Part shown: positions 44,559 through 53,402 of the stretch, one piece after another | How positions within the stretch are numbered: the stretch's first letter is position 1 | How the letters are laid out: each line of letters opens with the position of its first letter | DNA from: Nesterenkonia natronophila | Lineage (GTDB): Bacteria > Actinomycetota > Actinomycetes > Actinomycetales > Micrococcaceae | DNA: 64,000 nucleotides | Assembly: GCF_003595215.1 (NCBI RefSeq) | Contig: NZ_QYZP01000001.1 | Location: 62,001 to 126,000 of the forward strand | Direction: 5' to 3' | The notes under the pieces: generated by a model | What the model was told of the DNA's origin: nothing | Databases searched by the model: none | The model's input: only the letters and a program-made list of their open reading frames with translations | Program-made: the position numbers and the translations under genes

Positions 44559-45430
44559 CAGCGGACCCTCCCTGCCGCGCGACGTCCACCGAGACGTTCG
44601 CCGATATAGCCAAAGGCGGCAACTGTGACCACAATCGCTAACCCTGCTGCGACACTTTGCTCAGGGTAACCCTGTAGGAGGGAGGATTGCCCGCTGGAGA
44701 CCATCAGCCCCCAATCGGCGTTTGGCGGCTGTACCCCCAGGCCTAGGAACGACAACGCGGCGAGCTCGATCATGGCATAACCGAAGTTGATAGTCATTCC
44801 GGTCAGGATCTGCGGCCAAACGTTGGGCAAAATGTGCCGCACCGTAATGACAAAACCGTAAATTCCCTGCATACGGGCAGCCGCGATGTAGGGCAGGTTC
44901 CGCTCACGCAGGGCAACGCTGCGGATGACACGTGCCGAATAGGGTACATAGCCAATAGCCAGTGCCAGTGATGCGGTAAGGAGCGAAGGGCCGAATATCG
45001 CGATGGCCAGGATTGCCAGCAGAATGTTCGGGAACGCGAAGAGAACATCCAACACACGCCCCAGAAAGGAGTCCACCCGCCCGCCGTACCACGCAGCCGT
45101 AAGCGCGATTGCCGTCGCGAGCACGGCGGTGACCACAATGACAATAAGCGGGCCCAACAGACTACTGCGCGCTCCCCAAATGACGCGAGAGAGCACATCA
45201 CGCCCGGACTGATCCGTGCCTAGCAAGTGGTTGACTCCCGGTGCCAAGTGACGGTCAGCGACGCTTCCCTCGTAGGGACCATAGGGGGCGATAAGAGGGG
45301 CCAGGAGGGTCGTCAGAACGATAACCGCGATTATCGTGACACATACCATTCCCAGGGTCCCAAGCCGCCGGTGGGCGCGTCCAGCAACTACTGAAATGCG
45401 CGAGGACGGCTTCACGAGGCTTTGGGGCAT
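44558..45430 (-). CDS. Peptide-type ABC transporter permease (DppC-like)
   Basis: This 290-residue permease has about six helices. The N-terminal TLLAPLIAPYGPYE and HLLGTDQSGRDVLSRVIWGARSSL segments are the standard DppC/OppC signature, and the EAA-like loop (ALREQ type) is seen as SVALRERNLPYIAAARMQG. It is one base after the DppB-like permease gene and overlaps the ATPase gene. Confidence 0.92.
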   Translation of the reverse strand: MPQSLVKPSSRISVVAGRAHRRLGTLGMVCVTIIAVIVLTTLLAPLIAPYGPYEGSVADRHLAPGVNHLLGTDQSGRDVLSRVIWGARSSLLGPLIVIVVTAVLATAIALTAAWYGGRVDSFLGRVLDVLFAFPNILLAILAIAIFGPSLLTASLALAIGYVPYSARVIRSVALRERNLPYIAAARMQGIYGFVITVRHILPNVWPQILTGMTINFGYAMIELAALSFLGLGVQPPNADWGLMVSSGQSSLLQGYPEQSVAAGLAIVVTVAAFGYIGERLGGRRAAGRVR

Positions 45431-45431
45431 T

Positions 45432-46373
45432 CTAGGCCGCCTTTCCGAGTCGGATCCGAGGATCGATCACCGCGTAGAGTAGATCGACGGCCAGGTTAAT
45501 CAGGCCGAAGGCCACCACCAGGATCAGGGCAATAGCTTGGACCACCGCGAAGTCCTGCCGATGAACCGCGTCCACAAGCAGCGCTCCAATCCCATCCAGG
45601 GTGAAGGCATACTCAATGACGAAGGCGCTGGCAAGTAACGCAGCTAGGTGCGTACCGATGACAGTTGTAACGGGCAGTAGAGAGTTACGCACCGTGTGCC
45701 GCCATAGGACAAGCCGGCGGGGCACCCCACGAGCGACAGCCATCAAGACGTGATCAGAGCCTGATTCCTCTCTCACTGACGTCCTGGTGATTCTTGCGAC
45801 CACCGCCAACGACGGGAGAGAGAGGGCCACCGCGGGAAGCGTGAGGTGGAAGAGCCTACCCCCGAACCCACTCCCCGATCCGGTGACTGGGAACCATCCC
45901 AAGGCCCCACCAAAAACGGCCATAAGAAGCAGCGCTGCAAAGAAAGTGGGAACAGCAAAACCCAGGTTAGAGCCGAAGACCACAATCTTCTCGAAAACAC
46001 CCTCACGAGTGCCGGCGATGACCCCCAGTCCAATGCCGAAGACCACCACCAGCACCCCAGCGTAAAGAGTGAGAAATAGGGTCGTCGGCAGCCGCGCAGC
46101 GAGCAGGTTCGATACATCCTGCCGCGTGGTCAGCGATCGTCCGAAATCTCCCTGCACGGCGCTAGTGAGCCAGTTCCAATAACGGGTGAGGAAGGGATCG
46201 TCTAGAGAGTACTGCACCCTTATGGACGCCAGCACTTCAGGACTCACGGTACGGCCCTGAACCAAAAAGTTCTCGGGACTTCCTGGTACCAGATACATGC
46301 CGCTGAAGACCACGAAGCTAGAAACAACGAACACCAGACACAGCGACCACAGACGGCTGATCACATATCTCAC
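45432..46373 (-). CDS. Peptide-type ABC transporter permease (DppB-like)
   Basis: This 313-residue permease begins MRYVISRLWSLCLVFVVSSFVVF, as DppB proteins do. LVPGSPENFLVQGR matches the first outer loop, and ARITRTSVREESGSDHVLMAVARGVP is the cytoplasmic coupling loop. The start is a GTG. It follows the binding-protein gene after 35 bases. Confidence 0.92.
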   Translation of the reverse strand: MRYVISRLWSLCLVFVVSSFVVFSGMYLVPGSPENFLVQGRTVSPEVLASIRVQYSLDDPFLTRYWNWLTSAVQGDFGRSLTTRQDVSNLLAARLPTTLFLTLYAGVLVVVFGIGLGVIAGTREGVFEKIVVFGSNLGFAVPTFFAALLLMAVFGGALGWFPVTGSGSGFGGRLFHLTLPAVALSLPSLAVVARITRTSVREESGSDHVLMAVARGVPRRLVLWRHTVRNSLLPVTTVIGTHLAALLASAFVIEYAFTLDGIGALLVDAVHRQDFAVVQAIALILVVAFGLINLAVDLLYAVIDPRIRLGKAA

Positions 46374-46408
46374 CAGACGCTCCCCTCCTTCCCTTTTCGC
46401 ACCAGGAC

Positions 46409-48055
46409 TCAGCCCTCGTCAGAGGCGCCCAAATCAGCGGCCCAAGGGTAGTAAAGGTAGACGAACGAAGCCGGGGGTCCGGTCACACCATCGGCGAGGT
46501 AAACCCGGGAGGCCAAATCTACAATGTTCATCCACGGCTGTTGCTCCATCACCAGAGCTTCGGCCTCGATCACGAGCTCGGCACGGGCCTCATCATCCTC
46601 GGTCGCGTAGGCCTCCTCCAGAAGCGCGTCGATCTCCGGATCGGAGAAGTCTGAATAGTTCTCATATCCCTCGGAATGGGCAATGCTATTCAACTTCCCC
46701 AGCGCGTCTGCCGTGCTCAGGTAGTTCATCGTGACGAAGGCGTCGTAGTCCTCACGGGCGGCTGGGTCAGAGAAGAATGCACCGAACTGCGCACTAGGAA
46801 CACTCACTGGCTCCACTGTAAGGCCGATCTCAGATGCTCCATTGGCAATCACATTGATGATGTCCGCGTAGAAACCCCGTTCGCCCGGATAAGCTATTGT
46901 GATCGGTTCTGACAGGTCAGCCTCCGCGTCCTCAAGAATCTCCTGAGCCGCCTCGATGTCGTGGGAAAGGTCGGGCAGTGCATCCTCTCGGGCGCCTGCA
47001 ATCTCCGGCTCCCATGCTCCTGCGGGAATGAGCGACTCCGACGGCCAAGCTGTTCCCTCAAACACGGTCTCCGCGACAGCTACTCTGTCCGTGGCCCGGG
47101 TGAGTGCGCGGCGGACCGCAGGATCGCCAAAAGTTCCCTCCCCGGTGCTGATGATGGCCATGTTCTGCAAACCCTCGCCCAAGAGAAGTTCGCCCTCATC
47201 AGCTCCCTGCAACTGGGAGATCGTGCTCAAAGGCACGTCGAAACCGCCGTGGACCTCCCCGGTCGCCAGTGAATTGCTGATGGCCGCGGCGTCCACAGTG
47301 AAGTTAATTTCCACTTCTGGGGTAAGGGCCCGGGCGTCCTCCCTCCAGTAATCTTCGTAGCTCTCCAAGAGGATCGAGCTGCCCTGATTCCATTCCGAAA
47401 CTTGGTAGGGACCGCTACACATCACCCCTTCACTAGGATTGCCGTAGTCCTCTCCGGCCGCCTCTCGGTGCTCTTCCTGGACCACCACCCCCACGATGGT
47501 TGCAAGCTCATTGGTGAAGACCACGTTGGGCTCGTGAAGCTCAATAGTCACTTCCCATTCGTCGGTCTGCTCGACAGAAGCAATATTCTCGGTCGTGTTG
47601 GAGGCCCAATAGCTGCCTTCCTCTGGGTCCAAGTGCCTGTTGATGCTAAAGACGACGTCATCGGGTGTCATAGGCGTTCCGTCCCAGAACGTCACGTCGT
47701 CCCGGATCTCAAGCACATAAGTGCGGTCCCCTTCGACCGTGACCGACGACGCGAGATGGGGCTCAACGCTGAAGTCTGGTTGCAATTGCATCAGACTTTC
47801 ACACAGATTGGATACAACCGTGTTCTCGGGGTAATTGAAAGCCAGAATGGGATCTAGACTGGCGTGCTCTCCGTAGGGAGAGTTCCATACTGCTCGCTCG
47901 AGCCCCTCGCTGCCTGGTTCGGTCGTGGTCAGGAGGTCCTCGACCTCCGCCGCCCCAGATTGCTCGTCGTTGTTGGTTCCGCCAGGATCACGATCGCCAC
48001 AGGCGGCTAGCAACAAAACAGCCGCTGTTAGAGCGGAAATTTTGGCCTTCTTCAT
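46409..48055 (-). CDS. Peptide-type ABC transporter substrate-binding lipoprotein
   Basis: This 548-residue SBP_bac_5 family lipoprotein has a signal peptide with lipobox LLAACG. The mature part has the family segments VWNSPYGEHASLDPILAFN, TFWDGTPMTPDDVVFSINR (shown in parts) and VMCSGPYQVSEWNQGSSILL. It captures a peptide, opine or amine-amide outside and delivers it to the permeases encoded next. A 140-base gap upstream, with AAAGGGGA before the ATG, probably holds its own promoter in addition to read-through from the oxidase gene. Confidence 0.92.
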   Translation of the reverse strand: MKKAKISALTAAVLLLAACGDRDPGGTNNDEQSGAAEVEDLLTTTEPGSEGLERAVWNSPYGEHASLDPILAFNYPENTVVSNLCESLMQLQPDFSVEPHLASSVTVEGDRTYVLEIRDDVTFWDGTPMTPDDVVFSINRHLDPEEGSYWASNTTENIASVEQTDEWEVTIELHEPNVVFTNELATIVGVVVQEEHREAAGEDYGNPSEGVMCSGPYQVSEWNQGSSILLESYEDYWREDARALTPEVEINFTVDAAAISNSLATGEVHGGFDVPLSTISQLQGADEGELLLGEGLQNMAIISTGEGTFGDPAVRRALTRATDRVAVAETVFEGTAWPSESLIPAGAWEPEIAGAREDALPDLSHDIEAAQEILEDAEADLSEPITIAYPGERGFYADIINVIANGASEIGLTVEPVSVPSAQFGAFFSDPAAREDYDAFVTMNYLSTADALGKLNSIAHSEGYENYSDFSDPEIDALLEEAYATEDDEARAELVIEAEALVMEQQPWMNIVDLASRVYLADGVTGPPASFVYLYYPWAADLGASDEG

Positions 48056-48195
48056 TTGTTTCCCCTTTCACGGTGTATCAAGTGATTACCCTAAACCTCT
48101 CACTGAAGAGGAATGTTTTTGGAAATGCTCACGCACATTGGTGCTGCAAGCATTCATCTAAATTTCGATATCCCTGTGTTCCGCTCGCCCGACAC

Positions 48196-49620
48196 TTATG
48201 AGTCGAACCCCAATCCCAGCCGGTCCATAGTGCGAAGCCAAAGGTTCTTTTTACCCGACTTGTCTTCACGTGCCCGCGCCCAAGTGGTGACCAGGATCCC
48301 GAACCATGCGAAGGGCTCCGGCGGAAACGGCAGTGGACGCTTCCGCACCATTTCCAGCAGCGTGCGCTCCGTCTCGACTCCCTCCAAGCGGTCTAGCATG
48401 ACCTCCGCGGCGAAGCGCGACGCCCCCACCCCCAGTCCGGTAAACCCGGTTGCGTAGACCGTCCGACCACCGTGAGCCTTCCCAAAGAGTGCGCAGAATT
48501 GCGAGGAGGTGTCTATCACCCCGGACCATCTGTGTGTGAACCGTACGCCTTCTAACTGAGGAAACGTTTCCGCGAAGTGATTAGCGAGCTTCCGAAACGT
48601 CTCGGGCCTGTCGAAATGTTTCGTTTTTATGGACCGACCGAAATGGTAAATTACGTCATAACCGCCCCAAAGAATCCTGCGGTCTGGGGTAATGCGGTAA
48701 TAGTGAAACTGATTACCAGCGTCGGCCACTCCGATCGCTGGATCCCACCGAATGGCCGCAAGCTGCTCATCGGTCAGGGGTTCGGTGGCGAGCACGTAGT
48801 CATAGACCGGGACCGTCTCCCACCGTGATCGAAGGTGTTTCAGGGACTTACCCAGCGGGTTCGGAAAGGCATTGGTGGCCAGCACGGCACGGTCCGCCGT
48901 CACTGTTGCCATCCCCTGCGGAGTCTCAAAATGCGCCTTGACTCCGTCACCAGAGCCACGTTTAAGGGCTTGCAGCGCGTCAAGTCGGCTATGTTCAGCG
49001 ATCGTCACCCCCAGCGACTCAGCAACGTCAGCTAGGCCCCAAGCCAACCGGGCGGGATCGACGACGGCGCACTCTTCAGGGGCGTAACGGCCTGCCAAGT
49101 ACGTGGGAGAGTCGACGTATTCGCGGACCGCGGCCGCGTCGAGGAACCCCGGCTCCCCCGGCTCGAAGGCCTCCACCTCATGGGAACGAGTGGCCACGCT
49201 GAGGATCCCTCCACGCAGGAAACCGCAATCTATCCCGTAGCGCGTGATCGTGTCTTGAATCTCATCGAGATTCTTCAACCCCAGTTGCTCAAGCTTTTCG
49301 TATTCCTCCGGCCAGCGGTTGCGGCCATTCTCCTCCCCATGCGTCAGACTTGCCTCACAGAATCCGCCGTTGCGGCCCGTCGCGTGTTCTGCAATGCGGT
49401 CAGCTTCCACTAACAACACCCTGGTCCCAGGCGCTCGTTCCACTGCCCGCAAAGCCGTCCACAGTCCGGTGAAACCGCCGCCTACAACCAGCAAGTCGGC
49501 ATGCGTCATGTCTTCTGCAGAATCACGGGGAACTGGGCGCTCTTCGGAATCCAGCCAAAGAGGGGTCAGTTGAGAATCCTTTAACGCCTCGCTCGCCCAG
49601 TTCGTCGTGCTCGTCGTCAT
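48196..49620 (-). CDS. FAD-dependent oxidoreductase, gamma-glutamylputrescine oxidase-like
   Basis: This 474-residue DAO-family flavoprotein is a paralogue of the oxidase at 39529-40902. It has DLLVVGGGFTGLWTALRAVE, HATGRNGGFCEASLTHG and a C-terminal YATGFTGLGVGASRFAAEVMLD FAD motif. It begins 12 bases after the aldehyde dehydrogenase stop, so an amine oxidised here could pass as aldehyde to that enzyme. No PuuA-type glutamate-polyamine ligase is present in the window, so a true Puu pathway is not complete here. Confidence 0.87.
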   Translation of the reverse strand: MTTSTTNWASEALKDSQLTPLWLDSEERPVPRDSAEDMTHADLLVVGGGFTGLWTALRAVERAPGTRVLLVEADRIAEHATGRNGGFCEASLTHGEENGRNRWPEEYEKLEQLGLKNLDEIQDTITRYGIDCGFLRGGILSVATRSHEVEAFEPGEPGFLDAAAVREYVDSPTYLAGRYAPEECAVVDPARLAWGLADVAESLGVTIAEHSRLDALQALKRGSGDGVKAHFETPQGMATVTADRAVLATNAFPNPLGKSLKHLRSRWETVPVYDYVLATEPLTDEQLAAIRWDPAIGVADAGNQFHYYRITPDRRILWGGYDVIYHFGRSIKTKHFDRPETFRKLANHFAETFPQLEGVRFTHRWSGVIDTSSQFCALFGKAHGGRTVYATGFTGLGVGASRFAAEVMLDRLEGVETERTLLEMVRKRPLPFPPEPFAWFGILVTTWARAREDKSGKKNLWLRTMDRLGLGFDS

Positions 49621-49632
49621 AACTAGTCCGCC

Positions 49633-51075
49633 CTACTCGCCAGTCCCGATAAAGCTCATCACATGCTTAACTCGGGTGTAGTCCTCAAGTCCGTACATAG
49701 AGAGATCCTTGCCGTACCCGGAGTGTTTGAAGCCTCCGTGCGGCATCTCAGATAGGTAAGGAATGTGCGTATTGATCCACACACATCCGAAGTCCAGCTG
49801 CTTGGAAGCCCGCATCGCCCGGCCATGGTCACTAGTCCACACGCTGGAGGCCAAGCCGTACTGAACACCATTAGCCATAGTGAGCGCCTCATCCTCTGTG
49901 GTGAAACTTTGCATCGTGATGACCGGGCCGAAGACCTCCTCTTGGATGAGTTCGTCCCCTTGCTTAAGTCCCGCGAGCACGGTAGGGGCATAGAAGTAGC
50001 CAGACTCACCCACTCGGTGACCACCAGTGATTAACTGCACGTGCGCCGGCCTGGAACTCACCTTAGCTGCGACCTTCTCCAGCTGATCCGCATTGTTGAG
50101 CGGGCAGACAGCGGCATCATTGTCATCAGGACCGCCAACTGATGTGTTCTCCGCCTGCTCTTTGAGCGCGGCAAGGAACTCATCGTGAATGGATTCATGA
50201 ACTATCACCCGGGTCGCAGCGGTGCAGTCCTGACCGGCATTGAAAAAGCCGGCGGCGGCGATCCCCTCCGCTGCAGAGGGGATATCGGCGTCCTCGTATA
50301 CGATGACGGGCGCCTTGCCACCAAGCTCGAGGTGGACCTTCTTCAGATCCTTTGATGCGGCCTCGGCCACTTGCATTCCGGCGCGGACCGAGCCAGTAAT
50401 GGATACCATGGCAGGGGTCTCGTGCGAGACCAGTGCCCGGCCGGTGTCGCGATCGCCACAAACGACATTAAAGACGCCAGGCGGGAGGATCTGAGAGCAA
50501 AGCTCCGCAAAGAGAGACGAGCTTGCAGGGGTAGTATCGCTAGGTTTCAGGACAATCGTGTTCCCCGCCGCCAGCGCGGGGGCGACCTTCCATATCAACA
50601 TGGGCAGTGGGTAGTTCCACGGGGTGACCTGCCCCACGACACCGATCGGTTCGCGCCGCACGAAAGATGTGTGATCCTGCATATACTCTCCGGCAGACTT
50701 CCCTTCGAGGATCCGGCCAGCGCCGGCGAAGAACCGGAAGTGATCGATGTTGACCGGCATCTCCTCCGAGGCCGTTAGGTGCCTAGGTTTGCCCGTATCT
50801 TGGCACTCCGCATCGACAAATTCATCGAAGCGAGCTTCCAGTGCGTCCGCAATCTTTAGCAAAGCCTCGCCGCGCTCCTTGGGGGTGGTGTGCTTCCAGG
50901 ACTCGAAAGCCTTTCTAGCCGCTGCATATGCACTGTCGATGTCTTCTTCACCAGATAGCGGAGCCTGCGCATAGACCTCTCCGGTGTGGGGTGCGAAGAC
51001 GTCATAAGTCGCGCCTGTTGCGGCGGAAACCTTCACTCCGTCAATAACGTTGAAGAACTGCACATGTGCCATCAT
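49633..51075 (-). CDS. Aldehyde dehydrogenase, gamma-aminobutyraldehyde (PatD/betaine) type
   Basis: This 480-residue aldehyde dehydrogenase has catalytic cysteine in NAGQDCTAATRV, glutamate in HLELGGKAPVIVYEDADI, and cofactor motif SITGSVRAGMQVAEAA. The overall pattern (GVVGQVTPWNYPLPMLIWK, EEVFGPVITMQSF) fits aminoaldehyde dehydrogenases acting on aldehydes made by amine oxidases or aminotransferases. I choose the ATG at 51075; a GTG-type extension of 14 residues is unconvincing. It is the first gene of the minus-strand amine operon and diverges from the aminotransferase. Confidence 0.89.
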   Translation of the reverse strand: MMAHVQFFNVIDGVKVSAATGATYDVFAPHTGEVYAQAPLSGEEDIDSAYAAARKAFESWKHTTPKERGEALLKIADALEARFDEFVDAECQDTGKPRHLTASEEMPVNIDHFRFFAGAGRILEGKSAGEYMQDHTSFVRREPIGVVGQVTPWNYPLPMLIWKVAPALAAGNTIVLKPSDTTPASSSLFAELCSQILPPGVFNVVCGDRDTGRALVSHETPAMVSITGSVRAGMQVAEAASKDLKKVHLELGGKAPVIVYEDADIPSAAEGIAAAGFFNAGQDCTAATRVIVHESIHDEFLAALKEQAENTSVGGPDDNDAAVCPLNNADQLEKVAAKVSSRPAHVQLITGGHRVGESGYFYAPTVLAGLKQGDELIQEEVFGPVITMQSFTTEDEALTMANGVQYGLASSVWTSDHGRAMRASKQLDFGCVWINTHIPYLSEMPHGGFKHSGYGKDLSMYGLEDYTRVKHVMSFIGTGE

Positions 51076-51215
51076 TGGCTCGCTTCCCGTTGTGTGCTTT
51101 GTCCGGACCGGGCACAAAGCGTGGCCCAGCTCACTTTTCTTTCACCCTACACAAGAGGTCCGGATTACTCTATATATTCGCGTGTTACGTACTGATTTCG
51201 TAGCATGCTTTTATC

Positions 51216-51244
51216 TTGACGAGTGATTCTCTTGAATTTAATAG
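51216..51244 (+). promoter_or_regulatory. Possible sigma-70-type promoter for the aminotransferase gene
   Basis: TTGACG at 51216-51221 is followed after 17 bases by TAATAG at 51239-51244. The -35 match is strong, the -10 match weak. If real, the transcript starts near 51250 and translation begins at the GTG at 51267, not at the TTG inside the -35 element. Confidence 0.4.
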
Positions 51245-51266
51245 GTTTTGGGTGCACGATGGTTTA

Positions 51267-52682
51267 GTGACTTATAGCGCTTTGCCTCCACAACAGACCT
51301 CCCGTTTGCAAGCGGCTGCCAAAAAGCACCTCTGGATGCACTTCACCCAGCACGAGGCGCACGCGGAGAAGGATGTGCCGATCATGGTCCGCGGCAGGGG
51401 CGTCCACCTGTGGGATGCGCAGGGTAAGCGCTACATCGACGGTTTAGCAGGTCTCTTCACGTCGCAACTGGGACACGGCCGACACGAACTGGCTGAGACT
51501 GCAGCAACTCAAATGTCGCAACTGGAGTTCATGCCACTATGGTCGTACGCCCACCCACCAGCCATCGAACTTGCCCAACGGCTCGCGTCTGATGCGCCTG
51601 GAGACCTCAACCGCGTGTTTTTCACAAACAGTGGCAGCGAGTCAGTGGAAACGGCGTGGAAGCTAGCTAAGCAGTACTACAAGCTCACCGGAAAGCCCAG
51701 CAAGCACAAAGTCATCAGTCGCGCAACGGCATACCACGGCACCACTCAGGGGGCCCTATCCATTACCGGAATCGCCGACCTGAAACAGAACTTCGAACCA
51801 CTGGTGCCCAGCACGTTTCACGTAAGCAACGCCAACGCCTACCGCGCTCCAGAACTCACAGCAGGGGCTCTTGAAGTCACGGACCGCGAGAGCCTCGAGC
51901 GTTTTGGCCGCTGGGCCGCGGATCAGATCGCCTTGACCATCGAAGCACAAGGTCCCGAAACCGTGGCCGCCGTCTTCCTAGAACCGGTCCAGAACGCTGG
52001 TGGTTGCTTCCCTCCCCCGCCCGGCTACTTTGAGCGGGTACGGGACATCTGCGATGAATACGACGTCCTGCTCGTCTCCGATGAGGTGATTTGCGCCTTC
52101 GGGCGCCTGGGCCACATGTTCGGCGCCGAGCACTTCGATTATCAACCGGACATAATTACCACCGCCAAAGGAATCACCTCTGGTTATGCACCGCTAGGTG
52201 CTGTTATAGCCTCCGACAAGCTCATGGAACCGTTCCTGAAGCCCGGTGAAATGTTCGGTCACGGCTACACTTTCGGCGGGCATCCAGTCTCCACCGCCGT
52301 GGCACTTAAGAATCTCCAGCTCTTCGACGAGGAGAAGATCCTGGAGCACGTCCGCAGTAACGCCGGAAGCTTCCGCGGCACCTTAGAAAAGCTGCTCAAC
52401 CTTCCAATCGTTGGTGACGTCCGCGGTGAAGGATTCTTCTACGGGATCGAGCTTGTCAAGGACAAAGTCACCCGAGAGAGTTTCAACGCCGAGGAATCGA
52501 ACCGCATTCTCTACAAATTCATCTCAAAGAAGCTCTTCGAAGAAGGGCTGTACTGTCGCGCTGATGATCGCGGAGACCCAGTGATTCAGCTCAGCCCCCC
52601 GCTTATCGCCGGGCAGTCTGACTTTGAAGGGATCGAACAGATACTCCGCGGCGTGCTCACCGAAGCCTGGACTCTTATCTGA
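51267..52682 (+). CDS. Class III aminotransferase (omega-amino acid/putrescine:pyruvate type)
   Basis: This PLP enzyme of 471 residues moves an amino group from a terminal amine to a keto acid. It shows HLWMHFTQHEAH, VHLWDAQGKRYIDGLAGLF, SGSESVETAWKLAKQYY, the VLLVSDEVICAFGRLG aspartate motif, and the PLP lysine in ITTAKGITSGYAPLGA. The GTG at 51267 gives MTYSALPPQQTSRLQ, close to relatives; an upstream TTG at 51216 would start inside a likely -35 box. It diverges from the aminoaldehyde dehydrogenase, which could oxidise its product aldehyde. Downstream lies an IS3 remnant. Confidence 0.9.
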   Translation: MTYSALPPQQTSRLQAAAKKHLWMHFTQHEAHAEKDVPIMVRGRGVHLWDAQGKRYIDGLAGLFTSQLGHGRHELAETAATQMSQLEFMPLWSYAHPPAIELAQRLASDAPGDLNRVFFTNSGSESVETAWKLAKQYYKLTGKPSKHKVISRATAYHGTTQGALSITGIADLKQNFEPLVPSTFHVSNANAYRAPELTAGALEVTDRESLERFGRWAADQIALTIEAQGPETVAAVFLEPVQNAGGCFPPPPGYFERVRDICDEYDVLLVSDEVICAFGRLGHMFGAEHFDYQPDIITTAKGITSGYAPLGAVIASDKLMEPFLKPGEMFGHGYTFGGHPVSTAVALKNLQLFDEEKILEHVRSNAGSFRGTLEKLLNLPIVGDVRGEGFFYGIELVKDKVTRESFNAEESNRILYKFISKKLFEEGLYCRADDRGDPVIQLSPPLIAGQSDFEGIEQILRGVLTEAWTLI

Positions 52683-52723
52683 GGTATGATCCGCCAAAGT
52701 CGACGGGCTCCCCATCGCGGTGA

Positions 52724-53366
52724 CGACCCGGGCTCTGCAGCTCTCTATTTAGCGATAACTATCGGGAGCTGGATGCGCTATTCGATTCTCACCGCCATGA
52801 TCCTGAATACGGCTACCGATTCTTCCTCGTTGAGGCCCGTGATGCCCGCCAGTCCACGACAGATCACACGGCATCGCGAATCTTTCGCAAAGTTAGTTAG
52901 CCCGGCACGCCTGTCCACAATGACCGGGTCATGCGCGATTGCGCCGCCGATGGCCTCAATCAGCTCTGGCTCAGCGACATCACAGAGCCCAAGGCCGCGG
53001 AGGGAAAGCTCTACCTCTACGCCATCCAGGACGTCTCCTCAAACCGGTTCCTAGAGTATTCGGTCAGTGACCGGATGAAGGCGCACACGCAAGCTGGTGC
53101 GCGCTCTGGGCCGGCATGACCTCCCCGGATCGATGGGCAGAGTCGGTGCCGCCAGTAACGGTGCGGCAATGAAATGCTTTCTCTCGTCGCTTCGGCAATG
53201 CGTCCTGGATCGCCGTTAATGATCCTCACGAGAACAGCTGCTGATCGCGATCGTAACCTGGTTCGACCGCACCTACCACCGTCGACGCAGTCAGAAACTG
53301 CTCTATGGACTGACCCCCTTAGAGGACGAAGCAATGATGAAGACCTGCGTTGCTCTCGCGGCGTGA
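52724..53366 (+). pseudogene. Decayed IS3-family transposase (OrfB) remnant
   Basis: Translated pieces in shifting frames match an IS3-type integrase in order: DPEYGYRFF (about 52800), ASRIFRKVS ending in a TAG, then VHNDRVMRDCAADG, NQLWLSDITEPK and GKLYLYAIQDVSSNRF (about 52960-53050), NGAAMKCFLSSLRQ and VLDRR with a TAA, then after a frameshift IVTWFDRTYHRRRSQK to the stop at 53364. Several stops and shifts show it is inactive. No terminal inverted repeats were found. Confidence 0.85.
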
Positions 53367-53402
53367 CGACAACTGTCAACTACTCGCGCGGCAGACCCAC
53401 GA

